Made by a program: the position numbers and the translations under genes
Notes under the pieces: model-generated
Told to the model about the DNA's origin: nothing
The model's database searches: none
What the model saw: only the letters and a program-made list of their open reading frames with translations
Part shown: positions 16,257 through 24,698 of the stretch, piece after piece
Layout of the letters: each line of letters begins with the position of its first letter
How positions within the stretch are numbered: position 1 is the stretch's first letter
Assembly: GCF_027923705.1 (NCBI RefSeq)
Contig: NZ_AP026442.1
Span: 1,550,001-1,614,000, forward strand
Direction of reading: 5' to 3'
Length of the DNA: 64,000 bases
Source of the DNA: Cellulomonas sp. NTE-D12
Lineage (GTDB): Bacteria; Actinomycetota; Actinomycetes; Actinomycetales; Cellulomonadaceae

Positions 16257-17951
16257 TCAGTGCACGCCGGCGCTGATCTGGGCGGCCTCCTCGGCCGGTT
16301 CCAGCACCGGATGGGCACCGTGCTCGTGGGCCGCGGCCAGCTCGCGGGGGGTGACGGGCTCGACGCGGTCCTCGTAGAACAGCTGCGACAGGCGCTGCCG
16401 TCGGCGGTCTGCCGCGTACCCCTTGCGGCGCACACCGCGCGAGTCCTCGGCGGGCGCGATCTGCAGCGGGCGGACGGGCTCCTGCTGCACCCGCAGCCAG
16501 CGCTCGTCCTCGTCGAGGGGCGCGTGCACCTCGATGTACTCGCCGCTGGCGAAGCGGACGATGCGGCCGGTCTCGTGACCGTGCAGCACCAGCTCGCGGT
16601 CCCGGCGCTGCAGGCCGAGGCAGATGCGCTTGGTCACCAGGAACGCGATCGTGGGTGCGACGAACAGCATGACGCGGAAGGTCCACGTGATGTCGTTGAT
16701 CGACAGGTGGAACTGGGTGGCGATCAGGTCGTTCGAGCCGGCGAGCACCAGGACGAAGAACGCCGTCAGCAGCGAGACGCCGAACGAGGTCCGGAACGTC
16801 GCGTTGCGGGGCCGGTCGAGCAGGTGGTGCTCGCGGTGGTCACCGCTCGCGTACGCCTCGACGAACGGGTACAGCGCCAGCGCCCCGAGCAGGATCCCCG
16901 GCAGGATCATCGCCGGGATGATGATGTTGAGCGGCACCGTGAAGGAGCTGAGCACCACCTCGGCCTGGCCGGGCATCAGTCGCAGGGCGCCCTCGAGGAA
17001 GAGCATGTACCAGTCGGGCTGGGCGCCGGCGGAGACCGGTGACGGGTCGTACGAGCCGTAGTTCCACACCGGGTTGATCTGCATCGTCGCGCCGAGCAGG
17101 GCGATCACGCCGAAGACGACGAAGAAGAAGCCGCCGGCCTTGGCGACGTACACCGGGAACAGCGGGTAGCCGACCACGTTGGTGTTGGTCCGGCCGGAGC
17201 CGGGGAACTGCGTGTGCTTGTGCAGGAACACGAACGCGAGGTGCAGCCCGACGAGGGCGAGCAGCAGGCCGGGGATCAGCAGCACGTGCACGGTGAAAAG
17301 GCGGGGGATGAGCGCCGTCCCCGGGAACTCGCCGCCGAACAGGGCGTACGAGGCGTAGGTACCGATGATCGGTACCGCCAGGGTGATGCCCTGGGCGATG
17401 CGCAGGCCGTTGCCCGACAGGACGTCGTCCGGCAGGGAGTAGCCGGAGAACCCGGCAGCCATCCCGAGCACCAGCAGCGTGAAACCGATCACCCAGTTGA
17501 TCTCACGTGGCTTGCGGAAGGCACCGGTGAAGAAGATGCGCATCATGTGCGTGACGATCGCGGCCATGAAGATCAGGGCGGCCCAGTGGTGGATCTGCCG
17601 CATCAGCAGACCGCCGCGCACCTCGAACGACAGCCGCAGCGTCGAGGCGTACGCCTCCGACATCCGCGTGCCCTGCAGAGCCGTCCACGGTCCGTTGTAC
17701 GTGACCTCGTTGGTGCTCGGCACGAAGAACATCGTGAGGAACACGCCCGAGATCAGCAGCGTGATGAAGGAGTAGAGGGCGACCTCGCCGAGCATGAAGG
17801 ACCAGTGGTCGGGGAAGATCTTGCGCGCCAGGCCCTTGACGGCGACCGCGATGCCGGTGCGCTGGTCCAGCCAGTCGGCGGAGGCCGCGGCGGGACCCTG
17901 CGAGCCGCGGGTCGCCGTCCGGCGGGATGTGGTCGTGGAGGTCGTCGTCAC
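16257..17951 (-). CDS. qcrB: Cytochrome b subunit of the bcc complex
   Basis: This 564-aa membrane protein binds two b haems and oxidises menaquinol. Haem histidines are visible in RQIHHWAALIF with VTHMMRIFF, and in FTVHVLLIPG with GLHLAFVFLHKH. PPVWNY-type Qo residues appear as NPVWNYGSYDPSPV. About nine helices are predicted. It has the long actinobacterial C-terminal extension (about 120 residues) that reaches into the cytosol. GTG 17951 overlaps the qcrA stop by 4 bp. It is the last gene of ctaE-qcrCAB. Confidence 0.97.
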   Translation of the reverse strand: MTTTSTTTSRRTATRGSQGPAAASADWLDQRTGIAVAVKGLARKIFPDHWSFMLGEVALYSFITLLISGVFLTMFFVPSTNEVTYNGPWTALQGTRMSEAYASTLRLSFEVRGGLLMRQIHHWAALIFMAAIVTHMMRIFFTGAFRKPREINWVIGFTLLVLGMAAGFSGYSLPDDVLSGNGLRIAQGITLAVPIIGTYASYALFGGEFPGTALIPRLFTVHVLLIPGLLLALVGLHLAFVFLHKHTQFPGSGRTNTNVVGYPLFPVYVAKAGGFFFVVFGVIALLGATMQINPVWNYGSYDPSPVSAGAQPDWYMLFLEGALRLMPGQAEVVLSSFTVPLNIIIPAMILPGILLGALALYPFVEAYASGDHREHHLLDRPRNATFRTSFGVSLLTAFFVLVLAGSNDLIATQFHLSINDITWTFRVMLFVAPTIAFLVTKRICLGLQRRDRELVLHGHETGRIVRFASGEYIEVHAPLDEDERWLRVQQEPVRPLQIAPAEDSRGVRRKGYAADRRRQRLSQLFYEDRVEPVTPRELAAAHEHGAHPVLEPAEEAAQISAGVH

Positions 17952-18979
17952 CGCAGCCGCTCCCAGAAGCTCGGACCGATGGGCTCGTGGAAGTCGCTCT
18001 GCGCCACGAGGTAGCCCTCGCTGTCCACCGTGATCGGCAGCTGCGGCAACGGCCGCTTCGCGGGGCCGAACACCACCTTCGCGCCGTTGGCCACGTCGAA
18101 CGTCGACTGGTGGCACGGGCACAGGAGGTGGTGCGTCTGCTGCTCGTACAGGGCCACGGGGCAGCCGACGTGGGTGCACACCTTGGAGTAGGCGACGATG
18201 CCGTTGTACGACCAGCCCTTGCGGTCGTCGGCCTCGTGCAGGTCCCGCGGGTCCAGCCGGATCAGCAGGACGATCGCCTTGGCCTTCTCGTCCATCGGGT
18301 TCGCGGTCTTGTCCAGGCCGTCGGGGATGACGTGCACCACCGAGCCGATGGTGACGTCCGCCGCGCGGATCGGCCGGCCGGAGGGGTCGGTCGTCAGGCG
18401 CAGCCCCTTCTTCCACATCGTGTGCTTGAACGTCGAGACGTTCCAGTTCCCGCCGATGTTGCCGATCAGGGGAACCACGATGGTGAGCGGGAACAGCGCG
18501 AGGGAGCCGATCATCGCGCTCTTGAGCAGGCCTCGCCGGCTCAGCCCGGAGTCGGCGGCGCCCGCCTCGAGGTTCGCGATCGCACCCTCGCGCACGGCCG
18601 GGCTCGACTCCATCCGGTGTCGTTCCTCGACCCGCTCGTGGTCGTTCATGATCGACTTCGCCCACTGGATCGCGGCCGTGCCGATGCCGAGCAGCGCGAA
18701 GGCGAGCGCGAGACCGAGCGTCATCGTCGACCGCTGGATGCCCCCGGCGTCGGTCCCGGTCGGCAGCGCGAAGTACGCGACGAGGAACCCGATGGTGCCC
18801 AGCGTCGAGAGGCCGAACAGGGCGAGCACGATGCGCTCGGACGTCTTGTTGGCCCGCGGGTCGAGGTCGCCACGGCGGGGCCGGTGCGGCGGCAGACCGG
18901 GGTTCTGGAACCGGTCGGGCAGCTCCTCGGGTGCCGAGAGCTCGTCGGAGCTGCCGCTGTACCTGTCGATGGTGCTCAC
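17948..18979 (-). CDS. qcrA: Rieske iron-sulfur subunit of the bcc complex
   Basis: This 343-aa protein carries the Rieske 2Fe-2S cluster: CTHVGC at about 267-272 and CPCHQS at about 285-290. Three membrane helices precede it (near residues 53-74, 85-107 and 165-188), the actinobacterial arrangement, with SRRGLLKS before the third, compatible with Tat insertion of the last helix. The start is GTG 18979 in a GTGA overlap with qcrC. It passes electrons from menaquinol to QcrC. Confidence 0.97.
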   Translation of the reverse strand: MSTIDRYSGSSDELSAPEELPDRFQNPGLPPHRPRRGDLDPRANKTSERIVLALFGLSTLGTIGFLVAYFALPTGTDAGGIQRSTMTLGLALAFALLGIGTAAIQWAKSIMNDHERVEERHRMESSPAVREGAIANLEAGAADSGLSRRGLLKSAMIGSLALFPLTIVVPLIGNIGGNWNVSTFKHTMWKKGLRLTTDPSGRPIRAADVTIGSVVHVIPDGLDKTANPMDEKAKAIVLLIRLDPRDLHEADDRKGWSYNGIVAYSKVCTHVGCPVALYEQQTHHLLCPCHQSTFDVANGAKVVFGPAKRPLPQLPITVDSEGYLVAQSDFHEPIGPSFWERLR

Positions 18980-19761
18980 GAGGACTTCGCTCCGATCCAG
19001 ACGGCCGCGCCGATCAGCAGCCCGATGCCGACGACCCACGCCCACAGGCCCTCGGTCACGGGGCCGAGGCTGCCGAGGCTCAGGCCACCCGGCTGCGTGC
19101 CGCCCTGCTGACGGATGAAGGCGATGATGTCCCGCTTCTCCTGCGACGTGATGTTCGCGTCGTTGAACACCGGCATCGACTGCGGGCCGGTCAGCATCGC
19201 CTCGTAGAGGTGGGTGTTGCTGGTGCTCCACAGGTTGGGAGCGAACTTGCCCTGGCTCAGGGCACCACCGGCGCCGACGGCGTTGTGGCACATCGCGCAG
19301 TTGGTGCGGAAGATCGCCATGCCGTTCGCGGGGTCACCCTTGCTCGCGTCGACCTGCTCGGCGGTCGGGATGGCCGGGCCGGGGCCGAGGCTCGCGACGT
19401 AGGCCGCCAGCTGCGAGATCTGCTCCGGGGTGAAGACGACCGGCTTGCGCTGGGCCTGCGGGCCGCTCATCGCCAGCGGCATGCGGCCGGTGCCCACCTG
19501 GAAGTCCACCGCTGCCGCACCGACGCCCACCAGGGACGGAGCGGCGTTCGTGCCGGTGGCGCCCATGCCGTGGCAGGTGGCGCAGTTGGCTGCGAACAGC
19601 TTCTCGCCGTTGGTGACGTCGTTCGCCGATGCTGCCTGCGGTGCTGCGCTTGCCGGAGCGGGTTGCAGGGCGGCGTAGAGCCCGCCCACGAGCAGCAGCG
19701 CCAGCAGGAGCAGCACCACCGGCGCGCGCCGGTCGTGCCTGCGGGCCGCGAGTGCCTTCAC
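18976..19761 (-). CDS. qcrC: Di-haem cytochrome c subunit of the bcc complex
   Basis: This 261-aa protein has two CxxCH haem sites, CATCH (about residue 59) and CAMCH (about 154), an N-terminal helix (residues 14-34) and a C-terminal anchor (about 238-256). It replaces soluble cytochrome c by carrying electrons directly from the Rieske centre to CuA of CtaC. The start is GTG 19761, with GAGGAC upstream. It is 52 nt downstream of ctaE and overlaps qcrA. Confidence 0.97.
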   Translation of the reverse strand: MKALAARRHDRRAPVVLLLLALLLVGGLYAALQPAPASAAPQAASANDVTNGEKLFAANCATCHGMGATGTNAAPSLVGVGAAAVDFQVGTGRMPLAMSGPQAQRKPVVFTPEQISQLAAYVASLGPGPAIPTAEQVDASKGDPANGMAIFRTNCAMCHNAVGAGGALSQGKFAPNLWSTSNTHLYEAMLTGPQSMPVFNDANITSQEKRDIIAFIRQQGGTQPGGLSLGSLGPVTEGLWAWVVGIGLLIGAAVWIGAKSS

Positions 19762-19813
19762 TGATGGGTCCTCGTCTCGCGTGGGGGAACGGGTGTCACA
19801 GGTGCACCAGCGG

Positions 19814-20452
19814 TCACTGGAGCAGGTAGATGATCGAGAACAGCGCGATCCAGACCACGTCGACGAAGTGCCAGTAGTACGACACGACGATCGCGGTGGT
19901 GGCCTCGTGGTGACCGAAGCTCTTCGCGGCGAACGAGCGCCCGAGCAGGAAGAGGAACGCGATGAGGCCGCCGATCACGTGCAGCCCGTGGAACCCGGTG
20001 GTCAGGTAGAAGACGGAGCCGTAGGGCGTCGAGGAGATGGAGATGCCCTCGTGCACCAGGGAGGCGTACTCGTAGACCTGGCCGCCGATGAACACCGCGC
20101 CCATCAGGTACGTCAGGGCGATCCACTCGTTCAGGCCCCAGCGGTTCACCTGCCACAGCGCCCCGGAGCGACGGGGCTGGAAGCGCTCGGCGGCCCACAC
20201 GCCCATCTGGCAGGTGACGGACGACAGCAGCAGGACCGTGGTGTTGACCACCGCGTAGGGCACGTTCAGGTGCGCCGCGCCCTCGGCGAAGACCTTGGGG
20301 ACGGCCGCCCGGGTGGAGAAGTACATCGCGAAGAGCCCGGCGAAGAACATCAGCTCGGACGCGAGCCACACGATCGTGCCGACCGACACCGGGTTCGGGC
20401 GGTTGACGGTCACATGAGGTGTGGTGCGCGGGGCAGCCGTGGCGGTCGACAC
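19814..20452 (-). CDS. ctaE: Cytochrome c oxidase subunit III
   Basis: This 212-aa protein has five membrane helices, with WLASELMFFAGLFAMYF near the N-terminus and HGLHVIGGLIAF and SYYWHFVDVVWI later, all typical of actinobacterial subunit III. It starts at GTG 20452. CATAAT (complement of 20459-20464) lies 6 nt upstream, so the mRNA for ctaE-qcrCAB is probably leaderless. The remaining oxidase subunits are in the facing operon at 11552-14618. Confidence 0.97.
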   Translation of the reverse strand: MSTATAAPRTTPHVTVNRPNPVSVGTIVWLASELMFFAGLFAMYFSTRAAVPKVFAEGAAHLNVPYAVVNTTVLLLSSVTCQMGVWAAERFQPRRSGALWQVNRWGLNEWIALTYLMGAVFIGGQVYEYASLVHEGISISSTPYGSVFYLTTGFHGLHVIGGLIAFLFLLGRSFAAKSFGHHEATTAIVVSYYWHFVDVVWIALFSIIYLLQ

Positions 20453-20631
20453 CGCGCCATTATGGCGGATCAGCGCTTCGCATGGGTCCTAAGGCCCACG
20501 ACGGATGCCCGCAAAGTGTCACCTCGTCAGAATCTGGACGATGCCCGGGACGCGGCCGGACGGTGGAGCCTGCGATCGGGCGGGCGTGCCAAGATTCGCC
20601 TATCCCGCACGACGACGAACGAGGACGGCCC

Positions 20632-21060
20632 ATGAGCAGCGTCGAGCCTGAGAACGAGGAGACCGTGACCGGTCCCCGGATCCTGCTGTACAGCGACGAC
20701 GTCGACGCCCGCGGTCAGGTGCGGCTCGGCGTCGGCCGTCGTCTCGGGCGGGGCGAGCCGGACATCGAGTGGCTCGAGGTCGCCACCGCCGAGGCGGTCT
20801 ACGCGGCCGTCGAGGCGGGCGAGCTCGACCTGGTGATCCTCGACGGCGAGGCGGACAAGGTCGGCGGGATGGGTGTCGCGCGCCAGCTCAAGGAGGAGGT
20901 CTACGACTGCCCGCCCGTGCTGGTGCTGACCGGCCGCCCGCAGGACGCATGGCTCGCCTCGTGGTCCAACGCCGACGCGGTGATCAGCCGCCCGCTCGAC
21001 CCGGTGCTGCTGCACCGTGCCGTGCAGTCCTTGCTGACGGGCAGCGCGCTCGCCCGATGA
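20632..21060 (+). CDS. Receiver-like (response regulator fold) protein without output domain
   Basis: This 142-aa protein looks like a single REC domain: RILLYSDDVDA supplies the acidic pair, LDLVILDGEA the phosphoacceptor position, VLVLTGRP the conserved Thr, and AVISRPLDP the strand-5 region. The conserved Lys-Pro is Arg-Pro here, so phosphorylation chemistry may be altered. There is no DNA-binding domain and no kinase nearby. ATG 20632 has a GAGGA site. Its stop overlaps the trpD start as ATGA, and it is divergent from ctaE. Confidence 0.75.
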   Translation: MSSVEPENEETVTGPRILLYSDDVDARGQVRLGVGRRLGRGEPDIEWLEVATAEAVYAAVEAGELDLVILDGEADKVGGMGVARQLKEEVYDCPPVLVLTGRPQDAWLASWSNADAVISRPLDPVLLHRAVQSLLTGSALAR

Positions 21061-22115
21061 CCGAGACCGCCGCGACCTTCACGTGGCCGGATGTCCTCGC
21101 GGAGCTGATCGCGGGCCGTGACCTCGGCGCCGACCAGACGCGCTGGGCCATGGGCGAGATCATGCGCGGCGAGGCGCCGACCGCGTGCATGGCGGGGTTC
21201 CTCGTCGCGCTGCGCGCCAAGGGCGAGACGGTGGCGGAGCTGACCGGTCTCGCGGACGAGATGCTGGCGCACTCCCAGCGGTTCGTCGTACCCGGTCGCT
21301 CGCTCGACATCGTCGGGACCGGTGGCGACCGCGCGTTCACGGTCAACGTGTCCACGATGGCCGCGCTGGTGATCGCCGGGGCGGGCGTCACCGTGGTCAA
21401 GCACGGGAACCGGGCCGCGTCCTCGGCGTCCGGGTCCGCCGACGTGCTGGAGGCGCTCGGCATCCGCCTCGACCAGCCGCTGGACCGGGTCGGTCCGATC
21501 GCCACCGAGGTGGGCATCACCTTCTGCTTCGCGGGGCTGTTCCACCCCTCGATGCGGCACGCCGGACCGGTGCGCCGCGCGTTGGGCGTGGCGACGGCGT
21601 TCAACTTCCTCGGTCCCCTGACCAACCCCGCGCAGCCGCAGGCCGCCGCGATCGGCGTGGCCGATGCGCGGATGGCCCCACTGGTCGCCGGCGTGCTCGC
21701 CACCCGGGGGACCGACGCGCTGGTGTTCCGGGGGGAGCGCGACGGTCTGGACGAGCTCGCGGCCACCGGCCCGTCGCGGGTCTGGGAGGTGCGCGACGGC
21801 GTCGTGACGGAGAGCGTCGTCGACTGGGTGGCGGACCTCGGCCTCGCGCCCGTGACGCTCACCGACCTGCGTGGTGGCGACCCGCAGCACAACGCCGGCG
21901 TCGTCCTGGAGCTGCTGGACGGCAAGCGCGGGCCGGTGCGCGAGACCGTGCTGCTCAACGCGTCGGCCGGCCTGGTCGCCGACGGCACGCTGCCCGGCAC
22001 CGCCGACGGCACGCTGACCGAGCGCTTCCGAGCGGCCATGGGCCATGCGGAGCGGTCGGTGGACGACGGCTCCGCAGCCGGCGTGCTGGACCGCTGGCGC
22101 AAGGTGGGCGCCTGA
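21057..22115 (+). CDS. trpD: Anthranilate phosphoribosyltransferase
   Basis: This 352-aa enzyme joins anthranilate and PRPP in tryptophan synthesis. The PRPP loop DIVGTGGDRAFTVNVST (about residues 82-98), KHGNRAASSASGSADVLEALG and the metal-binding ERDGLDELA region are all present. Length is normal. It starts in a 4-bp overlap with the receiver-like gene. No other trp gene is in the window; trpD beside ctaE-qcrCAB is also the mycobacterial arrangement. Confidence 0.96.
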   Translation: MTETAATFTWPDVLAELIAGRDLGADQTRWAMGEIMRGEAPTACMAGFLVALRAKGETVAELTGLADEMLAHSQRFVVPGRSLDIVGTGGDRAFTVNVSTMAALVIAGAGVTVVKHGNRAASSASGSADVLEALGIRLDQPLDRVGPIATEVGITFCFAGLFHPSMRHAGPVRRALGVATAFNFLGPLTNPAQPQAAAIGVADARMAPLVAGVLATRGTDALVFRGERDGLDELAATGPSRVWEVRDGVVTESVVDWVADLGLAPVTLTDLRGGDPQHNAGVVLELLDGKRGPVRETVLLNASAGLVADGTLPGTADGTLTERFRAAMGHAERSVDDGSAAGVLDRWRKVGA

Positions 22116-22157
22116 GCGGACGGCGCTGCGTCCTCGTAGGCGCAGGGTCGTGCACGT

Positions 22158-22180
22158 CCGGCCGGTGTCACGTCGGCCGG
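22158..22180. terminator. Hairpin between trpD and the RAM gene
   Basis: CCGGCCG at 22158-22164 pairs with CGGCCGG at 22174-22180 across a 9-nt loop, in the 96-bp gap between convergent genes. The stem is short but GC-only. Confidence 0.45.
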
Positions 22181-22211
22181 CCGCATGACGACCTGCGGTG
22201 AGGTGCGGAGC

Positions 22212-22493
22212 TCAGTCCTCGAGGCCGAGGGCGAAGGCCTTGTCCAGGTCGTGCTCGGAGTAGGTACGGAAGGCGATGTACGTCTGCGTCCGCAGGACGC
22301 CTTCGACCTTGCTCACCTTGTCCGCGATGACGTCCGCCAGCTCGTCGTGCTCCCGCACCCGCACCATGGCGATGAGGTCCACCTCGCCGGTGACCGAGTA
22401 GACCTCGGTCACCCCGTGGATCTCCGCGATCGCGGCTGCGACCTCCGGGATCCGGGCTGCGTCGGTGTCGATGAGGACGATCGCGGTGAGCAT
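22212..22493 (-). CDS. Stand-alone Lrp/AsnC ligand-binding (RAM) domain protein
   Basis: This 93-aa protein is the alpha/beta RAM domain of Lrp/AsnC regulators (MLTAIVLIDT, GVTEVYSVTGEVDLIAMVRV, TQTYIAFRTY) with no helix-turn-helix. Such proteins oligomerise and sense amino acids, or modulate full-length Lrp proteins. It begins 7 nt after the DEDD nuclease stop, so the two are one unit. CATGAT 6 nt before the ATG could be a second leaderless promoter inside the end of the nuclease gene. Confidence 0.85.
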   Translation of the reverse strand: MLTAIVLIDTDAARIPEVAAAIAEIHGVTEVYSVTGEVDLIAMVRVREHDELADVIADKVSKVEGVLRTQTYIAFRTYSEHDLDKAFALGLED

Positions 22494-22500
22494 GTCGTCA

Positions 22501-24393
22501 TCATGCCGTGCGACGGGCGCCCTCCGCCGCACGCGAGCGCGTCGGACGGCCGGGCTGTCTCGCGCCGCTCGTCGCGGCCTCGGTGAGGTCGCCGACGAGG
22601 GTCTGGTCGCCGGTCGGCGGCACGGCGAGCGCGACCGCCACGGCTGCCGCCGCGTCCCGGACGGCCTGGGCCGAGGGCAGGGGGCACGACCACTCGTCGG
22701 AGATCTCCACGAGCCGGACCCCGGGCTGCTCGAGCCAGGCGAGCAGCAGGTCGGTCTCCTCCGGGTGCGCGGCGCCCGCCGGCGCCACGGGAGCGTCGAC
22801 GTGCTCGCCGGTCGCCTGCAGGGTGGCGATCGCCGGGCGCGGGTCCGCACGGCGATCGACGTGGGCCGTCCCCGCGAGCCGTCCGTGGCGGACGAGCACG
22901 ATCTCCCAGCCGTGGTCGTCCGTCCGACGCGCCGCGACCAGCTCGGCGCACCGGGCCAGCGGCGTGGTGCGCTGCACGCGGGTGGCGCCGCGCAGGTAGG
23001 CCGTCAACCGGTCCCGCTCGGCGGCTGCCTCCTCGAACCGCTCCTGTGCGACCAGGTTGCCGATGCGGGTCCCCACGTGGCGGACGACGGCACCGGGGTC
23101 TCCCGTCATCGCGGTGCGCAGGGGCTCGGTCGCAGCGGCGTACTCGGCCACGTCCTGCGAGCCGATGCAGGGCGCACCGCACCGGCCGAGCTCCGCCAGC
23201 ACGCACGCGGACGCGTCGGGCGCTGCGACCGCGGGCAGCCGGCGGGTGCACCGGCGGACCGGGAAGGCCTCGTGCAGCGCCTCGACGGCGAGCTGCGCGG
23301 CGGAACCGGAGGCGAAGGGACCGAGGTAGGCGGCTCCCGGCTCGTCCCGCACCTGGCGCACCACCGAGAGCCGCGGGAACGGCTCCGACGTCAGCCGGAC
23401 CCACGGCATGCGCTCGGGGGAGCGCGACCGCCGGTTGTACCGGGGGGCGTGCTCGGCGATCAGCCGGAGCTCGCGCACCCGGGCCTCGAGCGGCGTGGCG
23501 CAGACGACGGGGTCGACGCGTACCGCCAGCCGCACCATCTCGGACATGCGCGCGCGCCGCTCGGCGGACGTGAAGTACGTGCGGACCCGGCGGCGCAGAG
23601 AGGTGGTCGAGGTCCCGACGTAGAGCACCTCGTCACGCGGACCGCGGAACAGGTACACGCCCGGCGCGTCCGGCAGACCGTCCGCCAGCGTCCGCTTGCG
23701 ACGGACCTCGGCCGGCACCGGGTCGGCGGCGTCGGCCAGGTCCTCCAGATGGGTGACGCCGAGCGGCCCCAACCGGTCGAGCAGCGCATGCAGCACGTCC
23801 ACGGTCGCCCGTGCGTCGTCGAGCGCGCGGTGGTTCGGCGTGGTCGTGGCCCGGAACAGCGCCGCGAGGGAGGAGAGCTTGTGGTTCGGGGCCTCGTCCC
23901 GGGTCACCACGCGGCGGGCGAGCCGGACGGTGTCGACCACGCGGAACCCGGGCCACGCATGTCCCGTCGCCGTCGCGGCGGCTCGGAGGAACCCCACGTC
24001 GAACGGGGCGTTGTGCGCGACCAGCACGGTGCCCCGGGCGAACTCGAGGAACGACGGCAGCACCTCCTCGATGCGCGGTGCGCCGATCAGCATCGACGTC
24101 GTGATCCCCGTCAGCACCTGGATGTACGGCGGCACCGGACCGCCAGGGTCGACGAGCGTCTGGAGCTCGCCGAGCACCTCGCCGCCACGGACCTTGACGG
24201 CGCCGATCTCGGTGATCGCGCTGTCGCCCGGGCGGCCGCCGGTGGTCTCCAGGTCCACCACGACGAACGTGACCTCGGCCAGCGGGGTGCCGACGTCGTC
24301 GAGCGTCGGCTGCGTCGCCGTGGTCCCGGCCGGACGCGGGCCGACGGCCGCGGGACCGGCCCACAACGGTCGCGGGCGGTGGTCCGTGTGCAT
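22501..24393 (-). CDS. DEDD exonuclease fused to a UvrC-like GIY-YIG domain
   Basis: This 630-aa protein joins a DnaQ-type 3'-5' exonuclease (FVVVDLETTG with the first acidic pair, VAHNAPFDVGFL, and NHRALDDARAT with the last His/Asp, within residues 30-205) to a GIY-YIG nuclease module (GVYLFRGPRDEVLYVGTS, about residues 230-300) and a UvrC-like Cys/UvrB-contact region. It lacks the UvrC C-terminal RNase H-like and HhH domains. From memory it corresponds to M. tuberculosis Rv2191. ATG 24393 is preferred: TAGCGT lies 7 nt upstream. Confidence 0.9.
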   Translation of the reverse strand: MHTDHRPRPLWAGPAAVGPRPAGTTATQPTLDDVGTPLAEVTFVVVDLETTGGRPGDSAITEIGAVKVRGGEVLGELQTLVDPGGPVPPYIQVLTGITTSMLIGAPRIEEVLPSFLEFARGTVLVAHNAPFDVGFLRAAATATGHAWPGFRVVDTVRLARRVVTRDEAPNHKLSSLAALFRATTTPNHRALDDARATVDVLHALLDRLGPLGVTHLEDLADAADPVPAEVRRKRTLADGLPDAPGVYLFRGPRDEVLYVGTSTTSLRRRVRTYFTSAERRARMSEMVRLAVRVDPVVCATPLEARVRELRLIAEHAPRYNRRSRSPERMPWVRLTSEPFPRLSVVRQVRDEPGAAYLGPFASGSAAQLAVEALHEAFPVRRCTRRLPAVAAPDASACVLAELGRCGAPCIGSQDVAEYAAATEPLRTAMTGDPGAVVRHVGTRIGNLVAQERFEEAAAERDRLTAYLRGATRVQRTTPLARCAELVAARRTDDHGWEIVLVRHGRLAGTAHVDRRADPRPAIATLQATGEHVDAPVAPAGAAHPEETDLLLAWLEQPGVRLVEISDEWSCPLPSAQAVRDAAAAVAVALAVPPTGDQTLVGDLTEAATSGARQPGRPTRSRAAEGARRTA

Positions 24394-24400
24394 GGCCGGC

Positions 24401-24470
24401 ACGCTAGCCAGGGGCACCGACAGCCCGCCGAGGCGCGCCGGAAGGACGTGTCGGTGGCTCTCGCTAGCGT
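24401..24470. promoter_or_regulatory. Divergent leaderless promoters with the same -10
   Basis: ACGCTA at 24401-24406 (TAGCGT on minus) serves the DEDD nuclease and TAGCGT at 24465-24470 serves the small Cys-rich gene. The same hexamer appears in mirror image, 58 bp apart. Confidence 0.5.
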
Positions 24471-24476
24471 CGCGCC

Positions 24477-24674
24477 ATGATCATCGACTGCGACGCGTGC
24501 ACGGCCGGCCCCGCCGCGTGCGCCGACTGCGTGGTGACGTTCCTGATGGTGCCGGCCGGAACGCCGGCGGGCGCCGGGGGCCCGGTCGAGCTCGACGCCG
24601 GCGAGCGTGCCGCTCTCGACGTGCTGGCCGCCTCGGGGTTGGTGCCGCCGCTCCGCATCGACCTGACCGGCTGA
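24477..24674 (+). CDS. Small Cys-rich protein, possible metal site
   Basis: This 65-aa protein has cysteines at residues 5, 8, 15 and 18 (CDAC and CADC with a 6-residue gap), a plausible four-cysteine zinc or Fe-S knuckle, followed by a hydrophobic strand VVTFLMVPAG and an acidic helix. ATG 24477 has TAGCGT 6 nt upstream and no ribosome site. It is divergent from the DEDD nuclease and convergent with the acyl-CoA ligase. I do not recognise the family. Confidence 0.75.
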   Translation: MIIDCDACTAGPAACADCVVTFLMVPAGTPAGAGGPVELDAGERAALDVLAASGLVPPLRIDLTG

Positions 24675-24677
24675 GCG

Positions 24678-24698
24678 CACGGCACGCTCAGCCGTGCA
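24678..24698. terminator. Small hairpin at convergent gene ends
   Basis: GCACGGC at 24678-24684 pairs with GCCGTGC at 24692-24698 around a 7-nt loop. It overlaps the last codons of the acyl-CoA ligase gene on the minus strand. Confidence 0.45.
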
